In this document: positions 52,594-61,528 of the stretch, in pieces | Layout of the letters: each line of letters starts with the position of its first letter | Position numbering within the stretch: position 1 is the first letter of the stretch | Source: an uncultured Prevotella sp. | Lineage (GTDB): Bacteria > Bacteroidota > Bacteroidia > Bacteroidales > Bacteroidaceae | DNA length: 64,000 nt | Direction: 5' to 3' | NCBI GenBank assembly: GCA_934272845.1 | Contig: CAKQSF010000001.1 | Coordinates: 124,001 to 188,000, forward strand | Made by a program: the position numbers and the translations under genes | Notes under the pieces: model-generated | Databases searched by the model: none | What the model was told of the DNA's origin: nothing | The model's input: the letters and a program-made list of their open reading frames with translations, nothing else

Positions 52594-53040
52594 TTATTCC
52601 TCCCAATCATCATCATCATCGTCATCGTCCCATCCGAACATTACTGGGTCAACGAAGGAATCCATAGCACGACGGTCCTTCTTCGTAGGACGACCTGTGC
52701 CGCGCGCACGGTCGACAAAACCGCTGATACGCGACATCTCAAGCAACTCATATTGCTTAGGCGACGTTACATTCTCATAAACCTGCGGTATCATCTTCGC
52801 CCCTACCCTTGTCTCGATAGCGTTTATTATCTTAAAGGAATAGACTATCGGTGGCTTCTTCACGTCAATAGTCTCGCCTACTTTTACCGTGCGCGATGGC
52901 TTAGCATTGGCACCTTTCACCGTAACTCGACCATTCTTACAGGCATCGGCAGCCATGGAACGCGTCTTAAAGATACGGGCTGCCCAAAGCCATTTGTCAA
53001 GGCGAGCGCTCTCTTGAAATTTTAGTTTCTTCTCCTCCAT
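52594..53040 (-). CDS. S4-domain RNA-binding protein (Hsp15-like)
   Basis: 148 residues. The N-terminal S4 domain (ARLDKWLWAARIFKTRSMAADACKNGRVTVKGANAKPSRTVKVGE) is that of Hsp15, which binds stalled 50S subunits carrying nascent chains. The C-terminal part has a DRARGTGRPTKKDRR basic stretch and then an unbroken run of eight Asp (DDDDDDDD) before WEE, an unusually acidic end. Its start is 14 bases beyond the pth stop, so the rplY-pth-S4 genes form one minus-strand unit. Confidence 0.9.
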   Translation of the reverse strand: MEEKKLKFQESARLDKWLWAARIFKTRSMAADACKNGRVTVKGANAKPSRTVKVGETIDVKKPPIVYSFKIINAIETRVGAKMIPQVYENVTSPKQYELLEMSRISGFVDRARGTGRPTKKDRRAMDSFVDPVMFGWDDDDDDDDWEE

Positions 53041-53054
53041 CAGGTACGTGGCGC

Positions 53055-53618
53055 TTACTTCTTGTTAAACTGATTCATAGTGATGTCAATTCCTGCCAGT
53101 ACGAACGATTTTATCACCTCGCAGGCGGTATCAATTAGTGGGTTGAGCACTGCCTTGTCTTCGTCAGAAAACTTGCCTAGCACCCAGTCTACCTGCTGTC
53201 CCTTCTGGAAATCAGCACCTATACCCATACGCAGGCGGGCGTATTTTTGACCTATCAACTGCTGGATATGTCCTAAGCCATTATGCCCTCCGTTACTGCC
53301 ATTGCCCTTGAGGCGCATCTTGCCGAGCGGAAGGGCAAGGTCGTCCACAATGACGAGCATGTTCTCCGTAGGTATATTCTCCTTCTCAAGCCAGTAGCGC
53401 ACGGCGTTACCGCTGAGGTTCATGTATGTTGTAGGCTTCAGCAGGAAGAGTTTGCGCCCCTTCACACTTGTCTCTGCTACGAAACCGTAACGCTTGTCGG
53501 TAAACGTCACTCCCTGTTCGGCAGCAAAGGCATCAACGACCATCCAACCAGCGTTGTGGCGTGTCTCGTGATATTCTGGTCCAGGATTTCCTAGACCTAC
53601 AATAAGATATTTCTCCAT
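53055..53618 (-). CDS. pth: peptidyl-tRNA hydrolase
   Basis: Releases tRNA from peptidyl-tRNA that has dropped off ribosomes. 187 residues, standard length. [19 protein letters not shown] gives the substrate-binding Asn11 and catalytic His21. [12 protein letters not shown] and [26 protein letters not shown] complete the active site. It lies between rplY and the S4 protein, a common arrangement in bacteria. Confidence 0.97.
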   Translation of the reverse strand: MEKYLIVGLGNPGPEYHETRHNAGWMVVDAFAAEQGVTFTDKRYGFVAETSVKGRKLFLLKPTTYMNLSGNAVRYWLEKENIPTENMLVIVDDLALPLGKMRLKGNGSNGGHNGLGHIQQLIGQKYARLRMGIGADFQKGQQVDWVLGKFSDEDKAVLNPLIDTACEVIKSFVLAGIDITMNQFNKK

Positions 53619-53660
53619 AAATATATACTTCTATCCACTTATTCGGACAAACAAAATAAA

Positions 53661-53687
53661 GGGGCACTCTTTTGTCAAGAGCGCCCC
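53661..53687 (-). terminator. rplY terminator
   Basis: GGGGCACTCTT and AAGAGCGCCCC around TTGTC. On the minus strand it is followed by TTTATTTTG. Located between rplY and pth, so pth may depend on read-through or its own start. Confidence 0.7.
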
Positions 53688-53726
53688 AGTGTCTTCTTAC
53701 CTTTTTATGGCAAGTTTACGCATACC

Positions 53727-54323
53727 TTAGTTAGCAGCAGCGGCAGCAGCAGCCTGAGCGGCACGTGTCATCTTGACAGAGCATACTACAACCTCAGCAG
53801 GTGTAACGAGTTCAAGACCCTCGAATGAGAGGCTACCAACCTTGATAGTCTTACCAATCTCAAGGTTTGTTACGTCGATCTCCAACTTCTCAGGAATCTG
53901 AGTGTAAGGAGCCTTAACCTTGAGGAGACGTACAGAGAGGCTCATACGACCACCAAGACGTACACCAGCAGCAAGACCGTTGAGTTTAACAGGGATAGCA
54001 ACAACGATAGGCTTCTCTGGAGTTACCTCGAAGAAGTCAACGTGCTGTACAGCGTCTGTTACAGGCTCAAACTGAATCTCCTTAATGATAGCAGTGTGCT
54101 TCTCACCATCGATATCAAGGTTGATAACGTAGATGTGAGGAGTGTAGATAGCCTTGCGGAGTTCTGCGAATGGGATAGAGAAAGCAACAGCCTCTGGGAG
54201 ACCATTCTCGCCCTTCTTCTCACCGTAGAGGTTACATGGTACAAGACCCTCTTTACGCATCATCTTAGAAGCCTTCTTACCAATCTCGGTACGCTTCTTG
54301 CCTGAAAGATTAATTTCTAACAT
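53727..54323 (-). CDS. rplY: 50S ribosomal protein L25 (CTC form)
   Basis: 5S rRNA-binding protein in the long, two-domain CTC form: 198 residues against about 94 in E. coli. The N-terminal domain opens MLEINLSGKKRTEIGKKASKMMRKEGLVPCNLYG. The C-terminal beta domain has VDFFEVTPEKPIVVAIPVKLNGLAAGVRLGG. The end is Ala-rich (RAAQAAAAAAAN). Promoter at 54437-54467; first gene of the minus-strand unit with pth. Confidence 0.95.
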   Translation of the reverse strand: MLEINLSGKKRTEIGKKASKMMRKEGLVPCNLYGEKKGENGLPEAVAFSIPFAELRKAIYTPHIYVINLDIDGEKHTAIIKEIQFEPVTDAVQHVDFFEVTPEKPIVVAIPVKLNGLAAGVRLGGRMSLSVRLLKVKAPYTQIPEKLEIDVTNLEIGKTIKVGSLSFEGLELVTPAEVVVCSVKMTRAAQAAAAAAAN

Positions 54324-54436
54324 TTTGTGTTACTCTAAATTAAGTGTTTTTGAAAAATTGATTTGTTGTTTGCTTAATTCGCCATCACACGAAGAAACAT
54401 TCTCACATTTCTGGAGGATGTGCTTAAAAAGCGGTG

Positions 54437-54467
54437 CAAAGGTACTGCTTTTTCTTGACATACACAA
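54437..54467 (-). promoter_or_regulatory. rplY promoter (-33/-7)
   Basis: Minus-strand TACCTTTG (54437-54444), TTG (54465-54467), 20-base gap; leader of about 105 bases. Confidence 0.6.
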
Positions 54468-54517
54468 AGTTTTAAGACTAAATACACTTAAAATATTCTA
54501 AAAACATGGGCTTTCCT

Positions 54518-54547
54518 TTGTTATACCGCCATTTTTAATTAACTTTG
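54518..54547 (+). promoter_or_regulatory. nusB promoter (-33/-7)
   Basis: TTG (54518-54520) and TAACTTTG (54540-54547), 19-base gap. Confidence 0.62.
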
Positions 54548-54613
54548 CATCATATATCTTTGAAATGAAGACACGGCGTGCAGAGAATGCTCCGGTCAAT
54601 AAACTACAACAAA

Positions 54614-55561
54614 ATGATAAACAGGGAACTTATACGTATCAAAGCAGTCCAATTAACCTACGCTTATTTTCAGAATGGTAATAATGACCTTGCAAAGGCT
54701 GAGAAGGAACTTCTTTTCTCACTATCAAAGGCTTACCACCTCTACAATACTTTATTGTTGCTGATTGTCGCTATTACGCGCATGGCAAGAAAAAGGGTTA
54801 ACGTGGCTACTGCTAAGGCCGAACGAGAAGGAACTGCACTGCCATCACAGAAGTTTGCATTCAACAAATTCGCAATGCAACTGGAGGAAAACCGCATGCT
54901 GAAGGATTTTGCAGAACAACAGAAGGATATTTGGGATGACAGAACTGAATTTATCAAGAAGTTATTCCTGCAGATTGAGCAGAGCGAGGCGTACAAGGAG
55001 TTTATGGACTCTGAGGACGATAACTATGAGGCACACCGCGAACTGTGGCGCAAACTCTATAAAATGTTTATTCAAAACAACGAGGAACTGGATGCCATCC
55101 TGGAGGAAGTCAGCCTCTACTGGAACGACGACAAAGAGGTGGTGGACACATTCGTACTGAAGACAATTAAGAGATTTGACCCGAAAAACAATGCTAAGCA
55201 GGAGTTGTTGCCTGAATATGACGATGATGAGGACAAGGAATACGCACGAAAACTGTTCCGCGCCACTATTCTTAATGCCACACAGTATCAGGAATACATG
55301 TCGGAAGTAAGCAGACACTGGGATATATCACGCCTTGCGTACATGGACATTATTATTATGCAACTGGCTATAGCCGAGATGTTGACTTTCCCTAACATTC
55401 CTGTTAACGTTACGATAAACGAGTACGTGGAACTGGCTAAACTTTACTCTACGCCAAGAAGTGGTGGATACATCAACGGTATGCTCGACGCCATTGCGCG
55501 CAACCTCATCAACAACGGGAAAATGATGAAGGCTATGCCAGAAAAGAAAAACAATAAATAA
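54614..55561 (+). CDS. nusB: transcription antitermination factor NusB
   Basis: 315 residues from the ATG at 54614 (MINRELIRIKAVQLTYAYFQNG), the usual Bacteroidetes start. In-frame GTG and ATG at 54578 and 54587 would add an unmatched leader. It is the long form: an N-terminal extension of about 170 residues precedes the standard NusB domain, seen at the C-terminus as LAYMDIIIMQLAIAEMLTFPNIPVNVTINEYVELAKLYSTPRSGGYINGMLDAIA. It binds boxA RNA with NusE during rRNA transcription. Element copy 3 starts 11 bases after the stop. Confidence 0.94.
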   Translation: MINRELIRIKAVQLTYAYFQNGNNDLAKAEKELLFSLSKAYHLYNTLLLLIVAITRMARKRVNVATAKAEREGTALPSQKFAFNKFAMQLEENRMLKDFAEQQKDIWDDRTEFIKKLFLQIEQSEAYKEFMDSEDDNYEAHRELWRKLYKMFIQNNEELDAILEEVSLYWNDDKEVVDTFVLKTIKRFDPKNNAKQELLPEYDDDEDKEYARKLFRATILNATQYQEYMSEVSRHWDISRLAYMDIIIMQLAIAEMLTFPNIPVNVTINEYVELAKLYSTPRSGGYINGMLDAIARNLINNGKMMKAMPEKKNNK

Positions 55562-55572
55562 AACTGAGTTTA

Positions 55573-55795
55573 GTAATGTTGAAAAAATAACTTACACTGT
55601 TTTTACCTCAGATTGCTGAGATTTTGGGAGGTTATGAAGATGGAGAACTCCGTGAAACGCCTGAGCCTAGCGAAGAATGCGAGCATCGTAACTGATGAAT
55701 AGCCACAAAATAGCCAACAAAATGAGATAAAAGGTGGGTAAAACAACATTACTCTAACAATATTAATATTGACTAAGTTATTTTTTTAACATTAC
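55573..55795 (+). mobile_element. MITE-like element, copy 3 (long form, 223 bp)
   Basis: Ends as in copies 1 and 2, perfect TTA duplication (55570-55572 and 55796-55798). The tip has an extra segment of about 30 bases (GAACTCCGTGAAACGCCTGA, GCCTAGCGAAGAATGCGAGC) absent in the short form. It fills the nusB-yajC gap, with its right end 11 bases before the yajC ATG. Confidence 0.85.
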
Positions 55796-55806
55796 TTACA
55801 TAAGAA

Positions 55807-56124
55807 ATGACAGCAAACATGATTCTTGCCGCACAGGGCACAGCCGGTGGCGGTTACCAAATGATTATCATGATGGTCGTAATCTTTGCCATCATGTATT
55901 TCCTCATGATTCGTCCTCAACAGAAGAAGCAGAAGGAGATAAAGAACTTCCAAAACTCTATACAGGCTGGTACAAAGGTTATTACCGCTGGCGGAGTATA
56001 CGGCACCGTACGCCGCGTCATCATGGAGAACAACACTCTTGAAATTGAAATTTCTAAGGGGGTGGATATCATTGTTGACCGCAGTTACGTTTTCGCTTCT
56101 GCAGCAGCACAGCAGCAGAAGTAA
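55807..56124 (+). CDS. yajC: preprotein translocase subunit YajC
   Basis: 105-residue inner-membrane protein that accompanies SecDF. A single helix spans about residues 20-38 (MIIMMVVIFAIMYFLMIR), followed by PQQKKQKEIKNFQNSIQAGTKVITAGGVYGTVRRV, the family signature. The C-terminal tail is Ala/Gln-rich. Its 5' region is made of element copy 3, whose terminal repeat ends 11 bases before the start codon. It is followed by ybbR and coaE on the same strand. Confidence 0.95.
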   Translation: MTANMILAAQGTAGGGYQMIIMMVVIFAIMYFLMIRPQQKKQKEIKNFQNSIQAGTKVITAGGVYGTVRRVIMENNTLEIEISKGVDIIVDRSYVFASAAAQQQK

Positions 56125-56172
56125 TACTGCTGAGAACTGTGCAGGGGAGCAATACCTAACGATTGAAGACTT

Positions 56173-57156
56173 ATGGACAAACTGCAATGGCAGCATAAAT
56201 ACAAGGATACTAAGGACTTCTTATTCAGTATGCTGAATAAGGAGTTCTTCGTTTTCGTGTTTTTCTTGCTCGTAAGCACAGCGTTCTGGTTCCTATCTAC
56301 TCTCAACGAAACTTACGAAAAAGAGGTAAAAGTTCCACTCACTATAACTGACATACCACAGAACATTGTAATTACTGAGGAACTACCCGACAGCATTAAG
56401 GTGACGCTGCGCGACAAGGGATTTAACCTCATTAAATATTCATTAGGTAACAACATACGCCCAATACGATTACAGTTTGCACTCTACGCAAAAACGAAAG
56501 GAAAGGGCTCTGTTACCCCATCGGAGATTCAGAAATTATTAAGAACCAGACTGGACGAGTCTACTACCATCGTAACGGTTAAGGCTGACCACTGGGAATT
56601 CTATTTCTGCCACGGCAATAAGAAACGAGTGCCCATACTGCTGAACGGAACCGTCACTGCTAAACAGAATTATTATATCAACCACCTGTCGCTGATTCCT
56701 GATAGCGTTACGGTGCTTGGAGAGACTGAAACACTCGACACAATAAACGCTGTGCATACCACAGCAGTAACGTTGACTAACATCTATGAATCTACCTCAC
56801 GTACTATTCCTCTAAATCATATCAAGGGAGTAAAACTGGAGAGAAACAGTGCTACACTGAACATCTCGGCAGACCAACTTACAGAGGTTATAGTAAGGGT
56901 ACCGATAAGAACTGACAACGTGCCTAATGGCATTTCGCTGAAGACTTTTCCCGCACAGGTGGACATAAGAGTCGCTGTAGGCGTAAAGAATAGCAACACC
57001 ATAAGACCAGAGATGTTCAGTGTGGTGGCTGACTATAAAGATCTGCCGAACGAACCTAATGCGAAGATAAGACTGAAGATTACTGCACAACCGCGCACGG
57101 TGGTTAAGGCTTACATAATACAGCCTACAGTGGATTATCTTCTTGAAAACGACTAA
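56173..57156 (+). CDS. YbbR-like (CdaR-type) membrane-anchored protein
   Basis: 327 residues. An N-terminal membrane helix spans about 24-43 (FFVFVFFLLVSTAFWFLSTL), then several YbbR repeats (VPLTITDIPQNIVITEELPDSIKVTLRDKG; VPILLNGTVTAKQNYYI; TVLGETETLDTINAVHT) exposed to the periplasm. In Firmicutes CdaR regulates the diadenylate cyclase CdaA, but in Bacteroidetes the partner is not adjacent here, so only the fold can be claimed. Located between yajC and coaE, a recurring order in Bacteroidales. Confidence 0.85.
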   Translation: MDKLQWQHKYKDTKDFLFSMLNKEFFVFVFFLLVSTAFWFLSTLNETYEKEVKVPLTITDIPQNIVITEELPDSIKVTLRDKGFNLIKYSLGNNIRPIRLQFALYAKTKGKGSVTPSEIQKLLRTRLDESTTIVTVKADHWEFYFCHGNKKRVPILLNGTVTAKQNYYINHLSLIPDSVTVLGETETLDTINAVHTTAVTLTNIYESTSRTIPLNHIKGVKLERNSATLNISADQLTEVIVRVPIRTDNVPNGISLKTFPAQVDIRVAVGVKNSNTIRPEMFSVVADYKDLPNEPNAKIRLKITAQPRTVVKAYIIQPTVDYLLEND

Positions 57157-57176
57157 TTAAACTAACGTATTCACAT

Positions 57177-57743
57177 ATGCACTATTGCATTACTGGCGGC
57201 ATAGGGGCAGGAAAATCGTACGTATGCCGCGAAATGGAGAAAATGGGCATACGGATTTACGACTGCGACCGCGGTGCCAAGGTATTACTTAACTCTTCTG
57301 CTACGCTGAAGGAGCAGATGAAAAATCTCATAGGTGATGATGCGTATAACACCGACGGAACGCTTAATAAACCCGTCGTGGCTAAATTTCTGCTTGCCTC
57401 AGAGGATAACAAACAATGCATCAACGCCATTGTTCACCCTGCCGTGATGGATGACTTCTACAATTCTGGCATGCTGTGGATGGAAAGTGCCATACTGTAT
57501 GAGGCTCATTTGGAGCACTATGCGGACAAGGTTGTGGCTGTTACAGCACCCACGGAAATACGCATACAGCGCATAATGAGACGTGATGGCATCTCTTACG
57601 CAAAAGCGAAGGAGTGGATTGACAAACAGATTGACCAAAACATCGTCGCACAGCGGGCGGACTTCGTAATATGTAACGATGGAACTACAGATATCGCTAC
57701 GCAGGTTAAGCAAATGCTCACGAAACTAAATATTCAAGAATAG
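57177..57743 (+). CDS. coaE: dephospho-CoA kinase
   Basis: Last step of coenzyme A synthesis, phosphorylating the ribose of dephospho-CoA. 188 residues. P-loop GGIGAGKS at 7-14, then VCREMEKMGIRIYDCDRGAKVLL (substrate lid Asp), NAIVHPAVM and VVAVTAPTEIRIQRIMRRDGIS, all family-typical. The start is the ATG at 57177, 20 bases after ybbR. Confidence 0.96.
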   Translation: MHYCITGGIGAGKSYVCREMEKMGIRIYDCDRGAKVLLNSSATLKEQMKNLIGDDAYNTDGTLNKPVVAKFLLASEDNKQCINAIVHPAVMDDFYNSGMLWMESAILYEAHLEHYADKVVAVTAPTEIRIQRIMRRDGISYAKAKEWIDKQIDQNIVAQRADFVICNDGTTDIATQVKQMLTKLNIQE

Positions 57744-57780
57744 TAACCATATTAAACAAAACTAACATACATTTATAGAC

Positions 57781-58224
57781 ATGCAAAAGACAATTCTCGC
57801 CATCTCAGGCAAACCAGGACTCTACGAACTCGTTTCACGCGCAAAGATGAGCCTTATCGTTGAGGCTCTTGACGGCACCCACAAGCGTACACCGGCTTTC
57901 GCTAGCGACCGCGTGACTTCACTCGCAGACATAGCAATGTACACCGAAGAGGATGACCTCCCACTGATGAACGTCATGGCGGCACTCCGCGACATGGAGG
58001 AGGGTAAGAAGTCAAGCATCAATTGGCGCAAGGCGTCTGCAACTGAACTGCAGGAGTATTTCGCTAAGTTCGTTCCTAACTTTGACCGCGAACGTGTTCA
58101 CAATAGTGACATCAAGAAACTCCTTCAGTGGTACGACATCCTTGTTGAAGCAGGCATTACGAACTTTGAAGAGGTACTGAAGCCTACTAACGGCAGCAAC
58201 GTTGACGATAGAGAGGAAGCATAA
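57781..58224 (+). CDS. DUF5606 protein
   Basis: 147 residues, soluble. It begins MQKTILAISGKPGLYELVSRAKMSLIVEALD and continues RTPAFASDRVTSLADIAMYTEEDDLPLMNVMAALRDMEEG, matching the Bacteroidetes-specific DUF5606 family. Role unknown; ubiquity near nucleotide and cofactor genes suggests a housekeeping function. It is 37 bases after coaE and 3 bases before queF, so it is probably co-transcribed with both. Confidence 0.85.
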   Translation: MQKTILAISGKPGLYELVSRAKMSLIVEALDGTHKRTPAFASDRVTSLADIAMYTEEDDLPLMNVMAALRDMEEGKKSSINWRKASATELQEYFAKFVPNFDRERVHNSDIKKLLQWYDILVEAGITNFEEVLKPTNGSNVDDREEA

Positions 58225-58227
58225 GCC

Positions 58228-58692
58228 ATGACAGACCGAACTGAAGAGGGGCTGCAACTGCTAGGACGCAAGACGGAATATAGACAGGACTATGCTCCGG
58301 AAGTACTTGAAACCTTCGAGAATAAGCATCCTGAGAATGACTATTGGGTGCAGTTTAACTGTCCTGAGTTTACGTCGCTCTGCCCTATAACGGGGCAACC
58401 AGACTTCGCGGAGATTAAGATTTCTTATCTTCCTGACCATCGTATGGTGGAGAGCAAGAGTCTGAAACTGTATCTTTTCTCATTTCGTAACCATGGGGCA
58501 TTTCATGAGGATTGCGTGAACATTATTATGAAGGATCTCATAAAACTCATGGACCCGAAGTATATTGAGGTTACAGGCATATTCTTGCCACGAGGTGGTA
58601 TATCTATTTATCCATTCGCTAATTACGGCAGACCAGGCACTAAATATGAGGAAATGGCTATAAGACGCTTAGAAAACAAGGCAACGATGTAA
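58228..58692 (+). CDS. queF: NADPH-dependent preQ1 synthase QueF
   Basis: Reduces the nitrile preQ0 to preQ1 in queuosine tRNA modification. 154 residues of the unimodular short type. Active-site Cys52 in [13 protein letters not shown] with Asp59, the signature [25 protein letters not shown], and the [13 protein letters not shown] strand are present. It begins 3 bases after the DUF5606 stop. No queuosine-pathway riboswitch (preQ1) is seen upstream, consistent with expression from the coaE-side promoter. Confidence 0.95.
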   Translation: MTDRTEEGLQLLGRKTEYRQDYAPEVLETFENKHPENDYWVQFNCPEFTSLCPITGQPDFAEIKISYLPDHRMVESKSLKLYLFSFRNHGAFHEDCVNIIMKDLIKLMDPKYIEVTGIFLPRGGISIYPFANYGRPGTKYEEMAIRRLENKATM

Positions 58693-58764
58693 GAATCATT
58701 ATGGAACAGAACATCGTTCAATAATGGGTGATTATATAGCCATAACATAAAGAAAATAATAAAA

Positions 58765-58809
58765 TTGCGCCAACCGCACATGTTCTTGTTACATGTATGG
58801 TTGGCGCAA
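58765..58809. terminator. bidirectional terminator between queF and the acyl-CoA ligase
   Basis: TTGCGCCAACC and GGTTGGCGCAA perfect 11-bp outer stem with CATGT/ACATG inside. The T-rich side (minus strand TTTTATTATTTTC) best suits the ligase gene. Confidence 0.75.
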
Positions 58810-58836
58810 ATGCTTTTAGGGAGAGTTTACTGCCCT

Positions 58837-60465
58837 TTACACACGGTAAAGTAAACCATTCTTTAGGTCTATCTCAGCAGTCTTTTTTATCTTTACATGC
58901 AGTTTCTTGCCCGTTGCGTTGAATGGTACCTGTGTTACAAAGCGATACAGGCGCGGACGCTTAAAGTTTGCAATCTCTGCGCTTGCCTTACAGAAGTCGT
59001 CAAGTTCCTCAGGGGTCAGACTTTCATCGTTACGCACTACATATGCTGTTACAAGTTGTCCACGGATTTTATCTGGAACAGAGGTCACAATACAGTCCTT
59101 AACCTTTGGATGCTGGTTTAACACTGCCTCTACCTCGGTAGGATAAATATTCTCACCGGAAGATATTATTAAATCGTCCTTACGACCAACGATGGTAATG
59201 AACTGGTTTTCATCCCACACAGCGAGGTCATTAGTATATATAAAATCCTTATAGAACTTCTTTTCTGTTTCTTCCTCCTTATTATAATAGTTATAAGGAG
59301 ACTTTGCTGGAGAACATATTATAACCTCACCTACCTCTGTAGCATCTTTCGCTATAAGGTCATCTGGCTCTGCTCTACGGTCTTCATAGACTTTCACTAC
59401 ACGTACATCGTCATCTACGCATGAGGCTCCTGCCGTGCCTGCATTTTCTGGTAAATCGAAAGGACGGAGGAATGTGTTCCAGAATGTCTCTGTGGTACCA
59501 TAACCATTAAAGATGTTAGGGGTGAGTACTCGCTGATAACGAATGCACGCAGATCGCTCCAATGGGCTACCCATTGTGACTATACCCTTCAAGGATTCAA
59601 GGTGGTAAGCCAACCTCTCCTGTTCATCTGCTAACTCTTCAAGCACTGTCGGCACACCTATCACGAATGTAATCTTGTATCGGTCAATATATTTCAGGGT
59701 GTTGACAGCAGAAAACTTGTTCATAATAACAAGCGTAGCACCTGCATAGAAAATGGTACATGGACCCGCACAATGTATTCCGCCACGATGGAACCAAGGG
59801 GTTGTGTTCATCGTGATGTCCTTATAACTCATAGGGAAGTGTATCATCACATCATGGGCTGACAATACTTCGTTTATGGACGTAAGAGAAACTCCCTTAG
59901 GACGACCTGTTGTTCCAGAGGTATAAAGACGGGTCGTTTCATCATATATATTATAGTCACAAACATAAGGTGGCTCTTCGGTGCTGGCTTCATTTACATA
60001 TTCTGTATAAGACATGAAACCGTTATACGTATTGCCATTAACGATTAGCGCATGTTTAGGTTTAAACTTCGCCATAGAAATGGCTTCCTTCACCATATCC
60101 TGATAGGCTGCTTCAAAGATAAGCACCAAGGGTTTTGAGTCATCAAGGTGGTATGCCAATTCGCCTGCACTAAGTCTGTAACTTGCAGGACAGCACACAC
60201 CGTGTATCTTTTGTGCCGCAACATAAGCAAAAGCGAACTCAGGACAGTTCATTAGCAATGTCATCACAACATCACCCTTACGAAAACCGTCTGACAACAA
60301 AGCATTAGACAAACGGTTAACGTCGTCATTCAACTCTGCATAGGTCCATGAACGTCTCTTCACAGGATCTATCATGGAAGTTTTATTTGGGTAACGACGC
60401 ACGTTACGCATATAACCTTCTATCCACGTATAGCGGCTTTCAAAAATCTTTTTGAACTCTATCAT
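58837..60465 (-). CDS. acyl-CoA synthetase (AMP-forming)
   Basis: 542 residues, adenylate-forming superfamily. Visible are RLYTSGTTGRPKGVSLTSIN (P-loop-like A3), FNGYGTTETFW (A5), WDENQFITIVGRKDDLIISSGENIYPTEVE (hinge and A8), and the catalytic Lys in FNATGKKLHVKIKK (A10). The A7 aspartate is retained but its context is YTNDLAVW where TGD is usual. A medium- or long-chain fatty acid or aromatic carboxylate is likely, but the substrate cannot be named. Promoter at 60538-60570; no partner genes adjoin. Confidence 0.9.
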   Translation of the reverse strand: MIEFKKIFESRYTWIEGYMRNVRRYPNKTSMIDPVKRRSWTYAELNDDVNRLSNALLSDGFRKGDVVMTLLMNCPEFAFAYVAAQKIHGVCCPASYRLSAGELAYHLDDSKPLVLIFEAAYQDMVKEAISMAKFKPKHALIVNGNTYNGFMSYTEYVNEASTEEPPYVCDYNIYDETTRLYTSGTTGRPKGVSLTSINEVLSAHDVMIHFPMSYKDITMNTTPWFHRGGIHCAGPCTIFYAGATLVIMNKFSAVNTLKYIDRYKITFVIGVPTVLEELADEQERLAYHLESLKGIVTMGSPLERSACIRYQRVLTPNIFNGYGTTETFWNTFLRPFDLPENAGTAGASCVDDDVRVVKVYEDRRAEPDDLIAKDATEVGEVIICSPAKSPYNYYNKEEETEKKFYKDFIYTNDLAVWDENQFITIVGRKDDLIISSGENIYPTEVEAVLNQHPKVKDCIVTSVPDKIRGQLVTAYVVRNDESLTPEELDDFCKASAEIANFKRPRLYRFVTQVPFNATGKKLHVKIKKTAEIDLKNGLLYRV

Positions 60466-60537
60466 TTTCTCCTTTTTATATAAGTCGGTATCTATTTTAT
60501 TTATGTTATAAACTTAACATCTCATAATTTAACGATA

Positions 60538-60570
60538 CAAAGGTACACAATGCTGTCGTAAGGTTTCCAA
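60538..60570 (-). promoter_or_regulatory. acyl-CoA ligase promoter
   Basis: Minus-strand TACCTTTG (60538-60545) with TTG (60568-60570), 22-base gap, slightly longer than at other promoters here; leader of about 65 bases. Confidence 0.5.
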
Positions 60571-60706
60571 ATTATATCTTTTTAAATACCGAAATGTCGT
60601 TTTAGGCGGACGTAACGTAACTCGGACTGTGCAATATTGCTCAAAAAGAACGGAAAGATGCAATTATCTATGGTATACATTCATATTGAGTTTATAATTA
60701 TTTCCA

Positions 60707-60904
60707 CATTGCTTATATTCGCTTTCTGCATTGTTTATATTCGCTTTCTGCATTGTTTATATTCACTTTCTGCATTGTTTATATTCACTTTCCGCATTGT
60801 TTATATTCGCTTTCTGCATTGTTTATATTCACTTTCTGCATTGTTTATATTCACTTTCTGCATTGTTTATATTTGCTTTCTGCATTGTTTATATTCGCTT
60901 TCTG
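60707..60904. repeat. 22-bp tandem repeat, nine units
   Basis: CATTGTTTATATTCGCTTTC plus TG, at 60707 and every 22 bases to 60883, with A/G/T variation at one internal position. No unit has a stop in any of three frames, so three overlapping open frames with repeated peptides arise; none looks like a real protein. Confidence 0.92.
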
Positions 60905-61049
60905 CATTGGTAACTATTCAGTTCACCACAGGGGCCTTCCCCTGAGCAAAACAGGAAATAACAACACTAGACAGACTCAATCGCAAGTTCTCTGTAACGC
61001 AGGGATGATACATGTTATATATAAGCAGTAATTTAAGGGTGATTATTGG

Positions 61050-61215
61050 CAAAGCATAGACCGATTTTACATAGAAGGCTATACTCCTCTCTACGCTATA
61101 TGGCGTGACAAAGCATAGCATAGACTGATTTTGCCTGGAAGGCTATACTCATCTCTACACTATATGGCATGACAAAGCATAGCATAGACTGATTTTGCCT
61201 GGAAGGCTATACTCT
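61050..61215. repeat. about 64-bp tandem repeat, two and a half units
   Basis: Units at 61050-61108 (59 bp), 61109-61172 (64 bp) and a partial unit from 61173. They share CAAAGCATAG, GACTGATTTTGCCTGGAAGG and CTATACTCxTCTCTAC with TATATGGCxTGA. No coding frame. Confidence 0.85.
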
Positions 61216-61216
61216 G

Positions 61217-61358
61217 AGTAACCGTGGGCGCAGCCTACGGATATGATGGTGTGTTGGAGCATCTGCTTGGAGGGCTGTACATAATCTGCAGCATACAGCC
61301 CTCCTGGCAGCAAACAATGTTTGTGTCTGAAAATCCTTAGGTTACGACCACGGTTACT
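61217..61358. repeat. nested inverted repeat of about 140 bp
   Basis: Three tiers: AGTAACCGTGG with CCACGGTTACT (outer, perfect), CCTACGGAT with ATCCTTAGG (middle, one mismatch, equal 6-base spacers on both sides), and GGAGGGCTGT (61269) with ACAGCCCTCC (61295, inner). The left end also holds the local hairpin CCGTGGGCGCAGCCTACGG. It could be an RNA gene or a small palindromic element. Confidence 0.55.
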
Positions 61359-61464
61359 AACAGTTTTGACTTCCAACAAAAGAAAGTCTAACATAGCCAT
61401 GGCGAAAAAACGTGTACATAAGTGAATAATCTAGTAGACGTAATCATCATTGAGTAGTTACATG

Positions 61465-61528
61465 CATTGTTTATATTTACCTTCTGCATTGTTTATATTC
61501 ACTTTCTGCATTGTTTATACGCATTGGT
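61465..61528. repeat. second patch of the 22-bp repeat
   Basis: Units at 61465-61486 and 61487-61508 and a truncated third (CATTGTTTATACGCATTGG). Same unit as the array at 60707, 560 bases away, with the 64-bp array and the long inverted repeat between them. Confidence 0.85.

Noticed and set aside
60637..61031. Three overlapping open frames of 60-102 residues with peptides such as CIVYIRFLHCLYSLSALFIF
   Set aside because: They arise because the 22-bp repeat has no stop in any frame. Composition is hydrophobic nonsense repeated every 22 residues and there is no start context.
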